Assembly (NCBI GenBank): GCA_027924585.1
Contig: BSBM01000712.1
Coordinates: 2,118,001-2,182,000 of the forward strand
Origin: Larix kaempferi
Lineage: Eukaryota > Streptophyta > Pinopsida > Pinales > Pinaceae
Direction: 5' to 3'
Length of the DNA stretch: 64,000 bases
The notes beneath the pieces are model-generated. The model saw only the letters and a list, made by a program, of their open reading frames with translations, made no database searches and was not told the origin of the DNA. Numbering within the stretch: the stretch's first letter is position 1; each line of letters begins with the position of its first letter. Position numbers and translations under genes: made by a program. Shown here piece after piece: positions 1 through 8,899 of the stretch.

Positions 1-328
1 TTTTTCTGAGGAGCTTCCAGCCGTGGTCACAGATTTCAAAAATTCCCATTTTTACAGAAGCCCTAATTTTCCACTTTTCTGATCAAAGTCCCGAACTAGG
101 GTCTAATCAAGCCCGGCCTTCTGCCCAACCAAAAATTCTGATCTTGGTCTCTAAATTTCTATTTTGATGAGTAGCATCCATCCGTGGTCTTCGATTACAA
201 AAATTCCAAGTTTCTTCAAAGCCCTAAATTCCGGAATCCATGAATGAAGGTACCAAAAAATAATTCTGTTTTGACAGAAATATGTACCTGATTGTTTCTG
301 GTGTAACTCCTAAATTTTTGATCCAAAG

Positions 329-707
329 GGTCTGAAAAAGTTTTTTGAGATAGCCTGACCTGTTATCTTTCCATCCTGACAGGTCTGACCTCAATTGGAT
401 TCTCTGAGAGAGAGTTATGCCAAATGTCGCAACGTGACCTGTTTTGGGAAAATACAGGAGAGCGAACTTGTACGGCGTGCCACGTGTCACTGTTTGACCT
501 TCGGCCTCTGAAAAAGTTTTATGAGATAGCTCGGCCTGTTATCTTTTCATCCTGACAGGTATGACCTCAATTGGATTTTCTGAGAGAGAGTTATGCCAAG
601 TGTCGCAACGTGACCTATTTATGGGATAAAACAGTGGAGCGAACTTGTACGGCGTGCCACGTGTCACTGGTTCAACTTCGACCTCTGAAAAGGTTTTCTG
701 AGATAGT
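329..707. repeat. Leader tandem repeat of C0, period about 177 bp
   Basis: Units begin near 331, 508 and 686 with CTGAAAAAGTTTT-like sequence; the first two are full and share long blocks such as CAACGTGACCT and CGTGCCACGTGTCACTG, the third is partial. The repeat lies in the untranslated leader between the primer site and the expected gag start. Open frames here are short and are not conserved between units. Confidence 0.8.
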
Positions 708-1050
708 ACAGTCTGTGTACTACCTTTCACTTTTCACGAAATTTCATTTGGAGCTTCCTAGCCCAAGTTAAGACCTTTTTCCCAAGGTCACCTGATTTTG
801 ACTCAGATCTGGAAGAGGCAGAAACCCTATATTGTACAGATCATAAATCACAAAGTACAACGAATTAGAGGTTTTCCTTTGGACACAAGATACCTAGAGA
901 TCTTAGCTTCGGCCTGTAACAATTTCAGATCCGAAAACTTCGCCAAAACGGATGTATAGCGAAAGTGCTACGATGACTGGTTTTTGCTATATCAAGCCCT
1001 AGCATCGTAAGTGCAACAAGTGTCATACATGCCATATCATGCCTTCTTTC

Positions 1051-1068
1051 AGGCTAGCTCTGATACCA
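1051..1068 (-). promoter_or_regulatory. Primer binding site of C0
   Basis: Reads TGGTATCAGAGCTAGCCT on the minus strand, directly next to the LTR end. This is the standard plant site complementary to the 3' end of initiator methionine tRNA, which primes minus-strand cDNA synthesis. Confidence 0.9.
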
Positions 1069-1717
1069 TGTTAAATTTTCTGAATTTACTTCAATATGAT
1101 CTAGGATCTTAACTGAGAGAACAACATGTACAGCATATCTACAGCATATCAATCATGGAGACAATAATGCAAGCACACAAGAGACACAAAGATTTACTTG
1201 GGGAAAACCATAAAGGTGAAAAACCCCAATAACTTCCTCAGAGATAGATAGAGCAATGATACAACCAACCAAGAGAGATAGCCATAACCTAGCAGCAGAT
1301 CCTCCTCCTCCATAAGTGCGCCACTCCTCCTTGAGTGCATGTGTGAGAAGTGAGTGAGCAAATAGAGTGCCTCCCGCACTCTATTTATACTTGACTTGAC
1401 TTGCCTTTTTACCTAACTCATGTAGGCTCGAACTTAACCACATAATATAATGCTGACTGGGCCGAACCCCAATAGGGTGGTCTAATAACCCTTTAACCCA
1501 CATGGCCGACCCTCAATAGGGTGGTCTAATAACCCTTTGACCCACATGACTTATACAGGGCCGACCCCAACAAGGTGGTCTAATAACCCATCAAGTATAA
1601 GTTACGACACTTACAATATAAATGACGACACTTCCTTATAGAGGAATAAAACCATCTCTATAGGAATACAATATACATATATGCGAAATACATTCCGAAG
1701 TTACATATACGTCAACA
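1069..1717 (-). repeat. C0 5' LTR (649 bp)
   Basis: Bounded by TGTTGACG at the minus-strand start and TTTAACA at its end, immediately followed by the primer site. It contains three copies of a module built around GGGTTATTAGACCACC and TCGGCC (about 1455-1590), one more than the C5 LTR shows, and a TATA box at 1382-1389. Confidence 0.85.
1382..1389 (-). promoter_or_regulatory. TATA box of C0 LTR
   Basis: TATAAATA on the minus strand in AAGTATAAATAGAG, a context shared by the copia LTRs at 8532 (C1), 34812 (C2) and 55007 (C5). It is the likely core promoter for the element's genomic RNA. Confidence 0.6.
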
Positions 1718-3061
1718 TTTAAACTGCATCCAAAGTTCATCAAAATCCCATAAGATGAGGCCAAGTGTACGTAACCATTGAACGCCCAGAACCACATCAC
1801 ATCTGCCTAAGGACAAGGAAAACATGTCAGAGCGTAGGTTATAATCGTCCATAGAGATACACACATTGTGACACTTCCCCTTGCAAGGTAAGGTGTCCCC
1901 ATTGGCAACCATGACTTCAAAGTTGGAGAAAGGATGGACAAAACAATCAGCCTATTTGGCAATCCGAGGGTCAATGAAGTTATGAGTGCTACCAGAATCA
2001 ATGAGTATGGTAAGAGGGAGCTTCTTGAAGTATCCCCTGACCCACATTGTTTGTGGGGTGGTGACGCCAGTTACAGCATGGAGAGAGATCTTAGGTGGGT
2101 CGTCCTGAGATGGGGTGTCAACAGGCGGGTGTTGAATGTCGACCTAATCATCTACTGTATCTGTAGCTTCTTCACCAAGTTCTAAGGCAGGCAGAGAATC
2201 CACATCCAAGAGATAGAGCTTTTGTTGAACACATCTATGTCCCCGAGTGAATTTCTCATCACAATTATAGCAAATCCCTTTTTCTCGGGGTACCTGCATT
2301 TCTATTTCAGACAAATGCTTGATAGGAGTTGGTTGAGGAGAAGGCATGATGGGAGGTCGTTGTGAACCCATATTTCTGAAGGGAACAAAGGTGGGTTTGG
2401 AGCATTGTTGGGCTGCGATCTTGTCCTCGGCCAACTTAGCCAACCCTAGGACTTCCATCATTGTGTTGGGACAAAACATTTTGACCTCTGAGCAGATTTC
2501 ATCCTTGAGACCACTGATAAAACAACTCCTGTAGAATTCATCAGACAATCCTTTTGTGTCATTGGCCAATTTCTCAAATTTTGTCTGATACTCTCTCACT
2601 GTGCCAATTTGGTGAAGTTTAGTGAGTGCTCCTGTGAAATCATCAAAAGCACTAGGACCAAATCGTGGCAAAATGAGTTGACAAAAATCTATCCAGTTTG
2701 GCTCGGGATGAGCTTTGATGTACCAATGGTACCATTGAAGGGATTCCTATTCCAAATGAAAGGATGCATGTGGAACTTTCTAGACATCAAAAGTATTATG
2801 CAGAATGAAATATTGTTCTGCTCGGTATATCCATCCAGTCGGATCAGTACCATTGAAGCGAAGAAAATCAAGCTTCGGCCCACGAAAATTGCTGGAAGAA
2901 GAGAACCCAGTGGCTGCAAAAGATTCTGGCTGTCGGGTATTGTTCATGGCTGAATGTTGAAGATGGAGGCTGAGAAATTTTTCATCCAAATCTTGGAGTT
3001 TGGTTTGGATGGCTGCAAGTGCTTCCTCCATGGTGTTTGCTCCTGCACGGGTGACAACCAT
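1718..3061 (-). pseudogene. G1 gag-protease, degenerate
   Basis: Gag forms the retrotransposon capsid and nucleocapsid; protease cleaves the polyprotein. The start chosen is the ATG at 3061 (MVVTRAG...), the usual opening of this gag type, although the frame is open further upstream. Next come a coiled N-terminal segment, the capsid motif FNGTDPTGWIYRAEQYF, a nucleocapsid zinc-knuckle-like CYNCDEKFTRGHRC (2231-2272, spacing unlike the usual CX2CX4HX4C), and an aspartic protease with intact DSGSTHNF (1976-1999) and a downstream LGVQWL motif. Breaks: TAG at 2780-2782, a second stop about 27 bases further on, a stop at 2144-2146 between nucleocapsid and protease, and a frame change near the protease. 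It ends abruptly at the C0 LTR. The broken capsid means it cannot make full-length Gag. Confidence 0.8.
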
Positions 3062-4097
3062 AACCAGGTTTTTTTTTTTTGGTGGAATGGATAGAAAAAC
3101 ACAAACAAAAGCTGATTTAGTAAAGGGAAATTTGGATTGGGGAAACAATCTAATGGGTAATTGGGGTTTGACTAGATTTTGGACACTGTCGAAAGGACAA
3201 GAAAGAAAAAAGGGGGATTTCAGAAGCGGGGTGATAGAATGAGAAAATTTGGCAGAGAGGGACAAAGAAGCAGAATGCAGAAAGGAATTATGTGGTAAAA
3301 TTTGAAGGTGATTGGGTGAAATCTGAGGCAGTTATGGCAAACCCTAAAAATAGACAAATGTGGGATTTTGGGCTTTGGGAAGGGGAATTGGGGATAGGGT
3401 CCCTAGGAATGAAAGATGCAGAATGGAATGACAGGGGTTCCCCAAAAATTTCAAGGGAAACAGAGTGAAAACAAGGGAGATATGGAGAAAAAACTAAATT
3501 TTATACCTTTTATTTATTTGTTTATTTATTTCAGAAATGGATCGGCAACAGTGGCGCGGAAGGGATCCGCAACAGATGGATCTGCAATGGCGCGGAAGGG
3601 ATCGAAAACAGCTAGATATGAAACGGTGACTGGATCTGGAACGACTTTCATAATAGATCTGAAATGGCTGGATCTGGAGCGGAAGTGATCGGCAACAGTT
3701 TAACTGAAAATAGATATGGACCCCAGGTATGTGCGGCTTCCTAATAGTTTAGGGGTTTCACTCAGCCACCAATGATGTCTGACGGCTTGCGTATTGGGGA
3801 AGTACCCCTCACTCCACGGCTCAGGTAAAACTGATAACCGCTTTTCCACAAACGACAACTCTTGGTTTATCTCACGGGTGGGAACTAGTCAATCAGGTAG
3901 GGGTCATTGCCCTTTTCGCTGGCAGGTCCTCTCAATGGGCTAGCTACTTCGGGGTTCCTATGGTACTCCTCACAATGAGTTTTAGGGATTATTCCCAAGT
4001 ACTTCCCATAGTCAAGCGGATAGGGATTATTCCCAAATCCGAACCTGCAACAAATGCGAAAAAAAAATTTGGCAGAAATTTCACCCGACGAGCCCAA
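3062..4097 (-). other. G1 untranslated leader
   Basis: About 1 kb between primer site and gag start without a supported gene. At 3540-3690 a short motif (GCGCGGAAGGGATC, with GGATCTGCAA-like variants) recurs several times, giving a locally GC-richer patch. I see no coding potential. Confidence 0.6.
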
Positions 4098-4115
4098 GAA
4101 AGTGCTCTGATACCA
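4098..4115 (-). promoter_or_regulatory. Primer binding site of G1
   Basis: TGGTATCAGAGCACTTTC on the minus strand, complementary to initiator Met tRNA, separated from the LTR end by two bases. It fixes element orientation. Confidence 0.85.
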
Positions 4116-4117
4116 GA

Positions 4118-4504
4118 TGTGAAGAACCTGCAATAATTAATTAATGCAAATACACGAGATATCAGAAACAATAGAACTCAGAATCACTTTTATATTGATC
4201 ACGGGCCACTTCGAGGGGGCAACCTCCTTTGAGCTAGCTCAATACAATTAACTTCACGGTGCCTTCAATGACCTCAACACACACTTATATACTAAGTCTA
4301 TGCCCAATACTATGAGTCAAAACCATGGGACATATAATACTACGGGACGACTTACAAAGCATATGCGTCCAATACTATGGGTCAATACTATGGGCTAATA
4401 TAAACTATGGATCAAAAAATACTACGGGACGACTTACAAAGCATATGCGTCCAACAACAATATACTAACATAGTAAAGAGAAGGGTTGACATAGGTTCCT
4501 AACA
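4118..4504 (-). repeat. G1 5' LTR (387 bp)
   Basis: Starts TGTTAGGAACC and ends GGTTCTTCACA on the minus strand, so the termini form an imperfect inverted repeat closing in TG...CA. Inside are two identical 37-bp direct repeats (4336-4372 and 4418-4454) 82 bp apart. No second copy of the LTR is in the window. The short length fits chromovirus-type gypsy elements. Confidence 0.8.
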
Positions 4505-5457
4505 AAATCATTGAAGAGAACAAAGAAGATATTGTTTGGGTATGTTAAACATGACCAAGCATGATAATCCAGGTATGTTTTCCTATATCAAGTTAGAATC
4601 CTACTTTGTGTTAGGATATTAGGTAAGTATATCTGTGTATGAAATGATCATGACCATACATACTTAAGATTATTTAGAATCATAATGTTTTGATAGTATT
4701 GAGATTATACTAATGAATGTATGATTGTGTATGAGATCATGAGGATGACACTAGTGCACACTTAAGCATGCATAGTGGTCCAGGATGGATAGAAGTTCAA
4801 AGACATATAATCATGATGCTCTCATAAAGGGAAAATAGAGATCAAGCGGGAGGTAGCCACACAAACATAAAAGATAAGTATTTGAGTTGTTATTTGAATT
4901 ACTTCTTGAATCTCTGAATAATCAATGATAGTTATATGCATATTTGTATTCCTAGAATATATCATGCATAGTGTAAGCATTCATATAGCATTGAACAATA
5001 TACTACTAATATGCATATGATGGGTAAGTTCGACAAACATTCCATTGTTGCTTTTCTAGAATGAAACCTCTTTGCTAACATGCTGAGAGCTGTGCACGCT
5101 CTTGATAGTATGTTATGGTAGAGATGGAAGACATCTATATAGCCAATGTGTGTATATAGGATATGGAAAAGTGTTGTTCCAAAATATTGGTCAAAATAGT
5201 TGCATAACTATGTGAATCATATCAGTATGCATAATAGGTTATCATGTCAACATGATTTGATGATTATGAAGTATTACTAATCATGTAATTAACTTTGATT
5301 TGTAGGAAATATCATGAAGAACGATGAACACCGAACATGTGATGGATGTTCAACAAGAAGACTTACAAATCAATCATTCTATAAGATTCAACAAGAAGAA
5401 GGCTTGTGGTTAGAAGATTCTCTTAGAAAGAGGAAGAGGATCATGATGATATGTTTG
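4505..5457. other. Unassigned AT-rich stretch between G1 and C1 coding relic
   Basis: No ORF or recognisable domain. A short match to the copia RT start (coding for IMKND, about 5312-5326, plus strand) suggests that at least the last 150 bases are decayed C1 pol. The remainder could be C1, old flanking DNA, or another relic. The sequence TAGGTAAGTAT near 4620 looks like a splice donor, but with no coding around it I give it no weight. Confidence 0.4.
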
Positions 5458-6853
5458 TTCCAAGTGGATAGATAAGACCGTTCTCTTAATGGTGTAATTG
5501 AAGAAGAAGTGCGAATCGAGAAAAATCCCAAGATTCAATTGAAGAAAGCTTTGTATGGGTACCCAGGATCGATAGTCATTTGATGAGCTTAATGATCACC
5601 ATGGGTGATGCGGATTTCAACCTTTGCTACAAGGTTGAAGATGGTTGCTATATATATATGACATTCTTCTCTTAGATGGATGCAAGAATGAACTCACCAC
5701 AGAGTTCAAATGATCTTGAGGCTCATATCAGTAGGCCCATCTGATGGGAGATGGCACAGATAGATAGGTAGAAGATCACTCAATGCAGAGTGTGAATGAT
5801 GTTTAGTCACGGAGAGAGAATTGATAGCTTCTTGACAAGCTTGGGATTTACCAAAAGTAAAGCTAATCCTAACCTTTACCTTAAGGCTATGCATGATGAA
5901 CCTATCATACTATTACTGTATGTGAATGATCTCTTTCTGACAAGGAATGAGAAATAGATCATGGAAAGCAAGAAGAAGCTAGCTACACAATTTGAGATGA
6001 AAGATCTCGGATTGATTCATTACTTCCTAGGTATGGAAGTATGGCAAGAAGGAATATTTTCTCAACCAGGGAAAGTATGTTGTGGAAATCTTGAGAAGAT
6101 TTGATATGTTGGAATGTAAAGCCATGACCACTCCCATGGATTCCAACTTGAATTTGTTAGCTGATGACTCATTAGAGTTAGTGGATGTGACTTTGTACAG
6201 ACAGATTATTGGGTCCTTGATGTATCTGACTAATACCAGGACAAATATATGCCTTGCTATGAACACCTTGAGTTAGTATCTAGTAGAACCTAGACGTAGC
6301 CACAAAGCATGTGATGAAATACCTAAAGGGTACAATAGACTTTGGTCTATATTATCTTGGAGATCATGACTTCAAATTGTATGGATACACATATGCTGAT
6401 TGGGAAGGAAGTGTATCAGACAGGAAGAGCACATCGAGCGGATGTTATTGTCTGGGATCTACCATGATCTCGTGGTCTTGCAGGAAGCAGTCTAGTGTGG
6501 CTCTCAGCATAGCTGAAGAAGAATATATAGATTCTTGCTCTACTAGTTGTGAAGCGATATGGCTTCGGAAGTTGTTATCAGGATTGTTTGACTTAGAGAT
6601 CGACCCCACTGTGATCTTGTGTGACAACCAAAGTTGTATCAAGATGATAGAGAATCCTGTGTTCCATGATAAGTCAAAGCACATAGAGATCCGATATTTT
6701 TATATACGGGATAGGGTGTAGAAAGGAGTTTTAAAGATTGAGCATGTGGGCATGGATGAGAAAGTTGTTGATGTATTGACCAAACCTCTATCTCGAGTAA
6801 AGTTTGAGTATTTTCGAGACAAGCTTGGTGTATTTTTGAAGGACCCTCCTTGA
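5458..6853 (+). pseudogene. C1 pol remnant (reverse transcriptase to RNase H)
   Basis: Heavily broken pol. Recognisable in order: LNGVIEEEV (about 5490-5515), QLKKALYG (about 5538-5561), FLTSLGFTKSKANPNLY (about 5830-5880), the active-site box as YVNDLF (the family has YVDDLF, so the first Asp is replaced by Asn; about 5919-5936), MYLTNTRTNICLAMNTLS (about 6222-6275), and RNase H from 6311 with DRKSTSSGCYC and CDNQSC. The RNase H frame is open to 6721, has one TAG at 6719-6721, and continues in frame to TGA at 6851-6853. A partly duplicated or inserted segment separates two versions of the NLYYK region (5610-5650 and 5860-5890). It cannot encode an active enzyme. Confidence 0.8.
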
Positions 6854-6866
6854 AAGGGGGAGTGAT

Positions 6867-7135
6867 ATGGTCAATGATGATATGTGGATACTTGTATCAA
6901 TGATGAGGATACCTGTATCGAAGATGAGGTTGCCTATACTGACGGCAAGGTCGATGATGAGGATACCTGTATTGATGATGAGGATACCTATATTGATGAT
7001 CAGGATACTTGTATCGATGATGAGAATACCTATGTCGATGATACCGATGATGAGGTCGATGATATTGACGATGAGGTCGATGATACCGATGATGAGGTCT
7101 ATGATACCAATGATGAGGTCAATGTGTGGTCCTTA
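6867..7135 (+). repeat. C1 3' region repeat block 1 (GATGAxGAxRxTACC)
   Basis: Degenerate tandem array of about 15-30 bp units built from GATGATGAGG and GATACCTGTAT. It begins just after the pol stop. One frame reads as Asp/Glu-rich repeats (IDDEDT, DDEVDD), but this is a by-product of the repeat. Confidence 0.85.
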
Positions 7136-7149
7136 AAATTTGTTTAAGT

Positions 7150-7760
7150 GGATGAGTGGATTGTATCATCCCTTGACTTTATGTCCTAAAGAGATCGGTA
7201 TTAACCATCTTGTAAGTGGTGGGATTGCATCATCCCTGAATGGCTAGTTCAAAATGTACGCGAAGGGATTGCATCATCCCTGAACCTTTGGTTCCAAATG
7301 TACGTGATGGGATTGCATCATCCTTGAACGTTTGGTTCAAAATGTATGTGATGGGATTGCATCATCCCTGAATGTTTGGTTCAAAATGTATGTGATGGGA
7401 TTGCATCATCCCTGAATGTTTGGTTCAAAATGTACGTGATAGGATTGCATCATCCATGAACGTTTGGTTCAAAATGCACATGATAGTATTGCATCATCCC
7501 TGAGCGTTTGGTTCAAAATGTACGTGATAGTATTTCATCATCCCTGAACCTTTGGTTCAAAATGTACGTGATAGGATTGCCTCGTCCTTGGACTTATGTC
7601 TTAAAGTGATAATAATTGATCATCTTGTAAGTAGATATGGATTTCCTCATCCATAGACATGTTATGGTGTCTTAAATTGATAGGGATTGATCATTTGGTA
7701 AGTGGATCAGGATTGCGTCATCCTTGGATTTATGTCCTAAATTCATAGAGATTGACCATC
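7150..7760 (+). repeat. C1 3' region repeat block 2 (period about 60 bp)
   Basis: About eight or nine units containing GGGATTGCATCATCC and TTTGGTTCAAAATGTACGTG, most regular between 7215 and 7590 and diverging at both ends. No coding. Confidence 0.85.
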
Positions 7761-7789
7761 CAGTAATTGGGTCATGTGTGTTGCATATG

Positions 7790-8050
7790 TTGTTGATTGA
7801 GAGATCCAGATGATGCTGTTGATCGGAAGATCCAGATGATGAGCTTGTTGATCGAGAGATCCAGATGATGTTGTTAATCAAAAGATCCAGACGATGAGGC
7901 TATTGATCGAGTGATCCAGATGATGATGTTGTTGATCAGAAGATCTAGACGATGAGGTTGTTGATCGAGAGATCGAGATGATGATTGACCGGAAGATCCA
8001 AATGATGATGCTATTGATCGGGAGATCCAGATGATGATGTTGCTATAGCT
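7790..8050 (+). repeat. C1 3' region repeat block 3 (GATCGAGAGATCCAGATGATG)
   Basis: About nine degenerate units of 25-35 bp around GATCCAGATGATG and TTGATCG. It lies between block 2 and the polypurine tract. Serine-rich open frames on the minus strand here are shadows of the repeat. Confidence 0.8.
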
Positions 8051-8246
8051 AATCGAGTGCTGCAAAAGATGAAGACTCAGTACTGAAGATGTTGATGTTC
8101 CAGTATTGAAGATCTTGAAGATGTTCCAGTAACTATTTGAGTTACTGATGATGATTAAAGACAGCTTCCAATGATTTATAGATGTATCATGTATGATGTT
8201 GATGACTCCTTGCTCCTGCAGATGTTGTTAGAATATCCTTCTCGTT

Positions 8247-8255
8247 AAGGGGGAG
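8247..8255 (+). promoter_or_regulatory. Polypurine tract of C1
   Basis: AAGGGGGAG directly before the LTR start TGTTGAAATATTG. It would prime plus-strand DNA synthesis. Confidence 0.8.
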
Positions 8256-8827
8256 TGTTGAAATATTGTAACTTCTAAGAATATTCTATTTGTACTTTAT
8301 CCGGAGATGTTTCATTCCTTCGCTGAGACTTTATTGTATATCCGGAGATGTTTATTCCTCCGTCGGAATGTGGTAACTTGGGTTGTTAGACTTCCCTAGT
8401 GGGGTTGGCCCAGAGTCAGTTGTAATGGGGTGTTTAAGTCCCCTAGAGGGGTCGGCCCAGTCAACATTAAGTTAAGTGGTTAAGTTGTTGGGGCCAACCT
8501 AGTTATGGTGAAAAGTCAAGTAGGAGTAGAGTATAAATAGAGGAGGTGTGTTCCTCATTTATACTCACTCATTCATTCACTTATGAATTCACATAGGAGA
8601 GAGAGAGATCTGCAAAGGAGGAGAAGGAGCTCTTGTTTGGGGATTACATCTTTGTATTTGTTGGTCATCTATATTGAGGAAGCTTTGTTGGGTTTTTTAC
8701 CCCATGAGGGTTTCCTAGGATAAATCTGTGTCTCTTGTGTTTATGCTGTGCTTGTTGTTTTTTTCAGTGATCCTGTATATGCTATTTTGTGAAATTAAAT
8801 GTAATAATGATGTTTTCTATCTTAGCA
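8256..8827 (+). repeat. C1 3' LTR
   Basis: Starts TGTTGAAATATTGTAAC after the polypurine tract and follows the layout of the C5 and C0 LTRs: GTCGGCCC-type modules, TATAAATA at 8532-8539, then a GAGGAAG...GGGTTTTT block. The 3' end is uncertain: I place it at CTTAGCA (8827) because the minus-strand ORF remains of element A resume after it, but no terminal match to the other LTRs is obvious there. Confidence 0.7.
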
Positions 8828-8899
8828 TATTGAATCCTTCTATCCTCTGCATCTTTCTCATCATTAGATTCAATTTAAATAATCTCTTGAGCTTCCACC

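Larger units (their letters stand above)
1..1717 (-). mobile_element. Ty1/copia element C0, 5' end only (leader + LTR)
   Basis: Read on the minus strand this is a 5' LTR (1717 down to 1069), a primer binding site directly after it, and about 1 kb of untranslated leader that leaves the window at base 1. The LTR resembles that of the full-length copia C5 (54820-61916) in its start, its TATA region and its 3' third, and the last bases of the leader resemble the C5 leader near 55520-55560, so C0 is a relative of C5. No gag start is reached. The sequence beyond 1717 is the protease region of gypsy G1, which suggests C0 inserted into G1. The other LTR and the target duplication lie outside the window. 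Confidence 0.85.
1718..4504 (-). mobile_element. Ty3/gypsy element G1, 5' part (LTR, leader, gag, protease)
   Basis: On the minus strand the order is LTR (4504-4118), primer site (4115-4098), leader (4097-3062), gag and protease (3061-1718). The element stops where the C0 LTR begins, in the C-terminal part of protease, so RT, RNase H, integrase and 3' LTR must lie beyond C0 to the left if they survive. Gag with the DPTGW motif and a protease with DSGSTHNF are typical of the chromovirus-like gypsy branch; lineage is inferred from these motifs only. Confidence 0.8.
5458..8827 (+). mobile_element. Ty1/copia element C1, 3' half (RT-RNase H, repeats, 3' LTR)
   Basis: Plus-strand copia remnant: pieces of RT from about 5458, RNase H ending with TGA at 6851-6853, a long 3' non-coding region made of three tandem-repeat blocks, a polypurine tract (8247-8255) and an LTR starting at 8256. 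Gag, integrase and 5' LTR are not visible. The proteins resemble C2 and C5, but C1 is more decayed, so it is probably an older copy. Its 3' LTR abuts the extra ORF region of element A, which suggests it inserted there. Confidence 0.75.

Noticed and set aside
4618-4640. Splice donor TAGGTAAGTAT suggesting a host intron
   Set aside because: No exon-like coding on either side and no matching branch or acceptor context.
6884-7147. Asp/Glu-rich 87-codon open frame that looks like an acidic repeat protein
   Set aside because: It is the translation of a GATGAT-type minisatellite in the 3' non-coding region of C1; two other frames of the same stretch are also open.
7672-8065. Ser-rich minus-strand frames
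   Set aside because: Shadows of repeat block 3 of C1.
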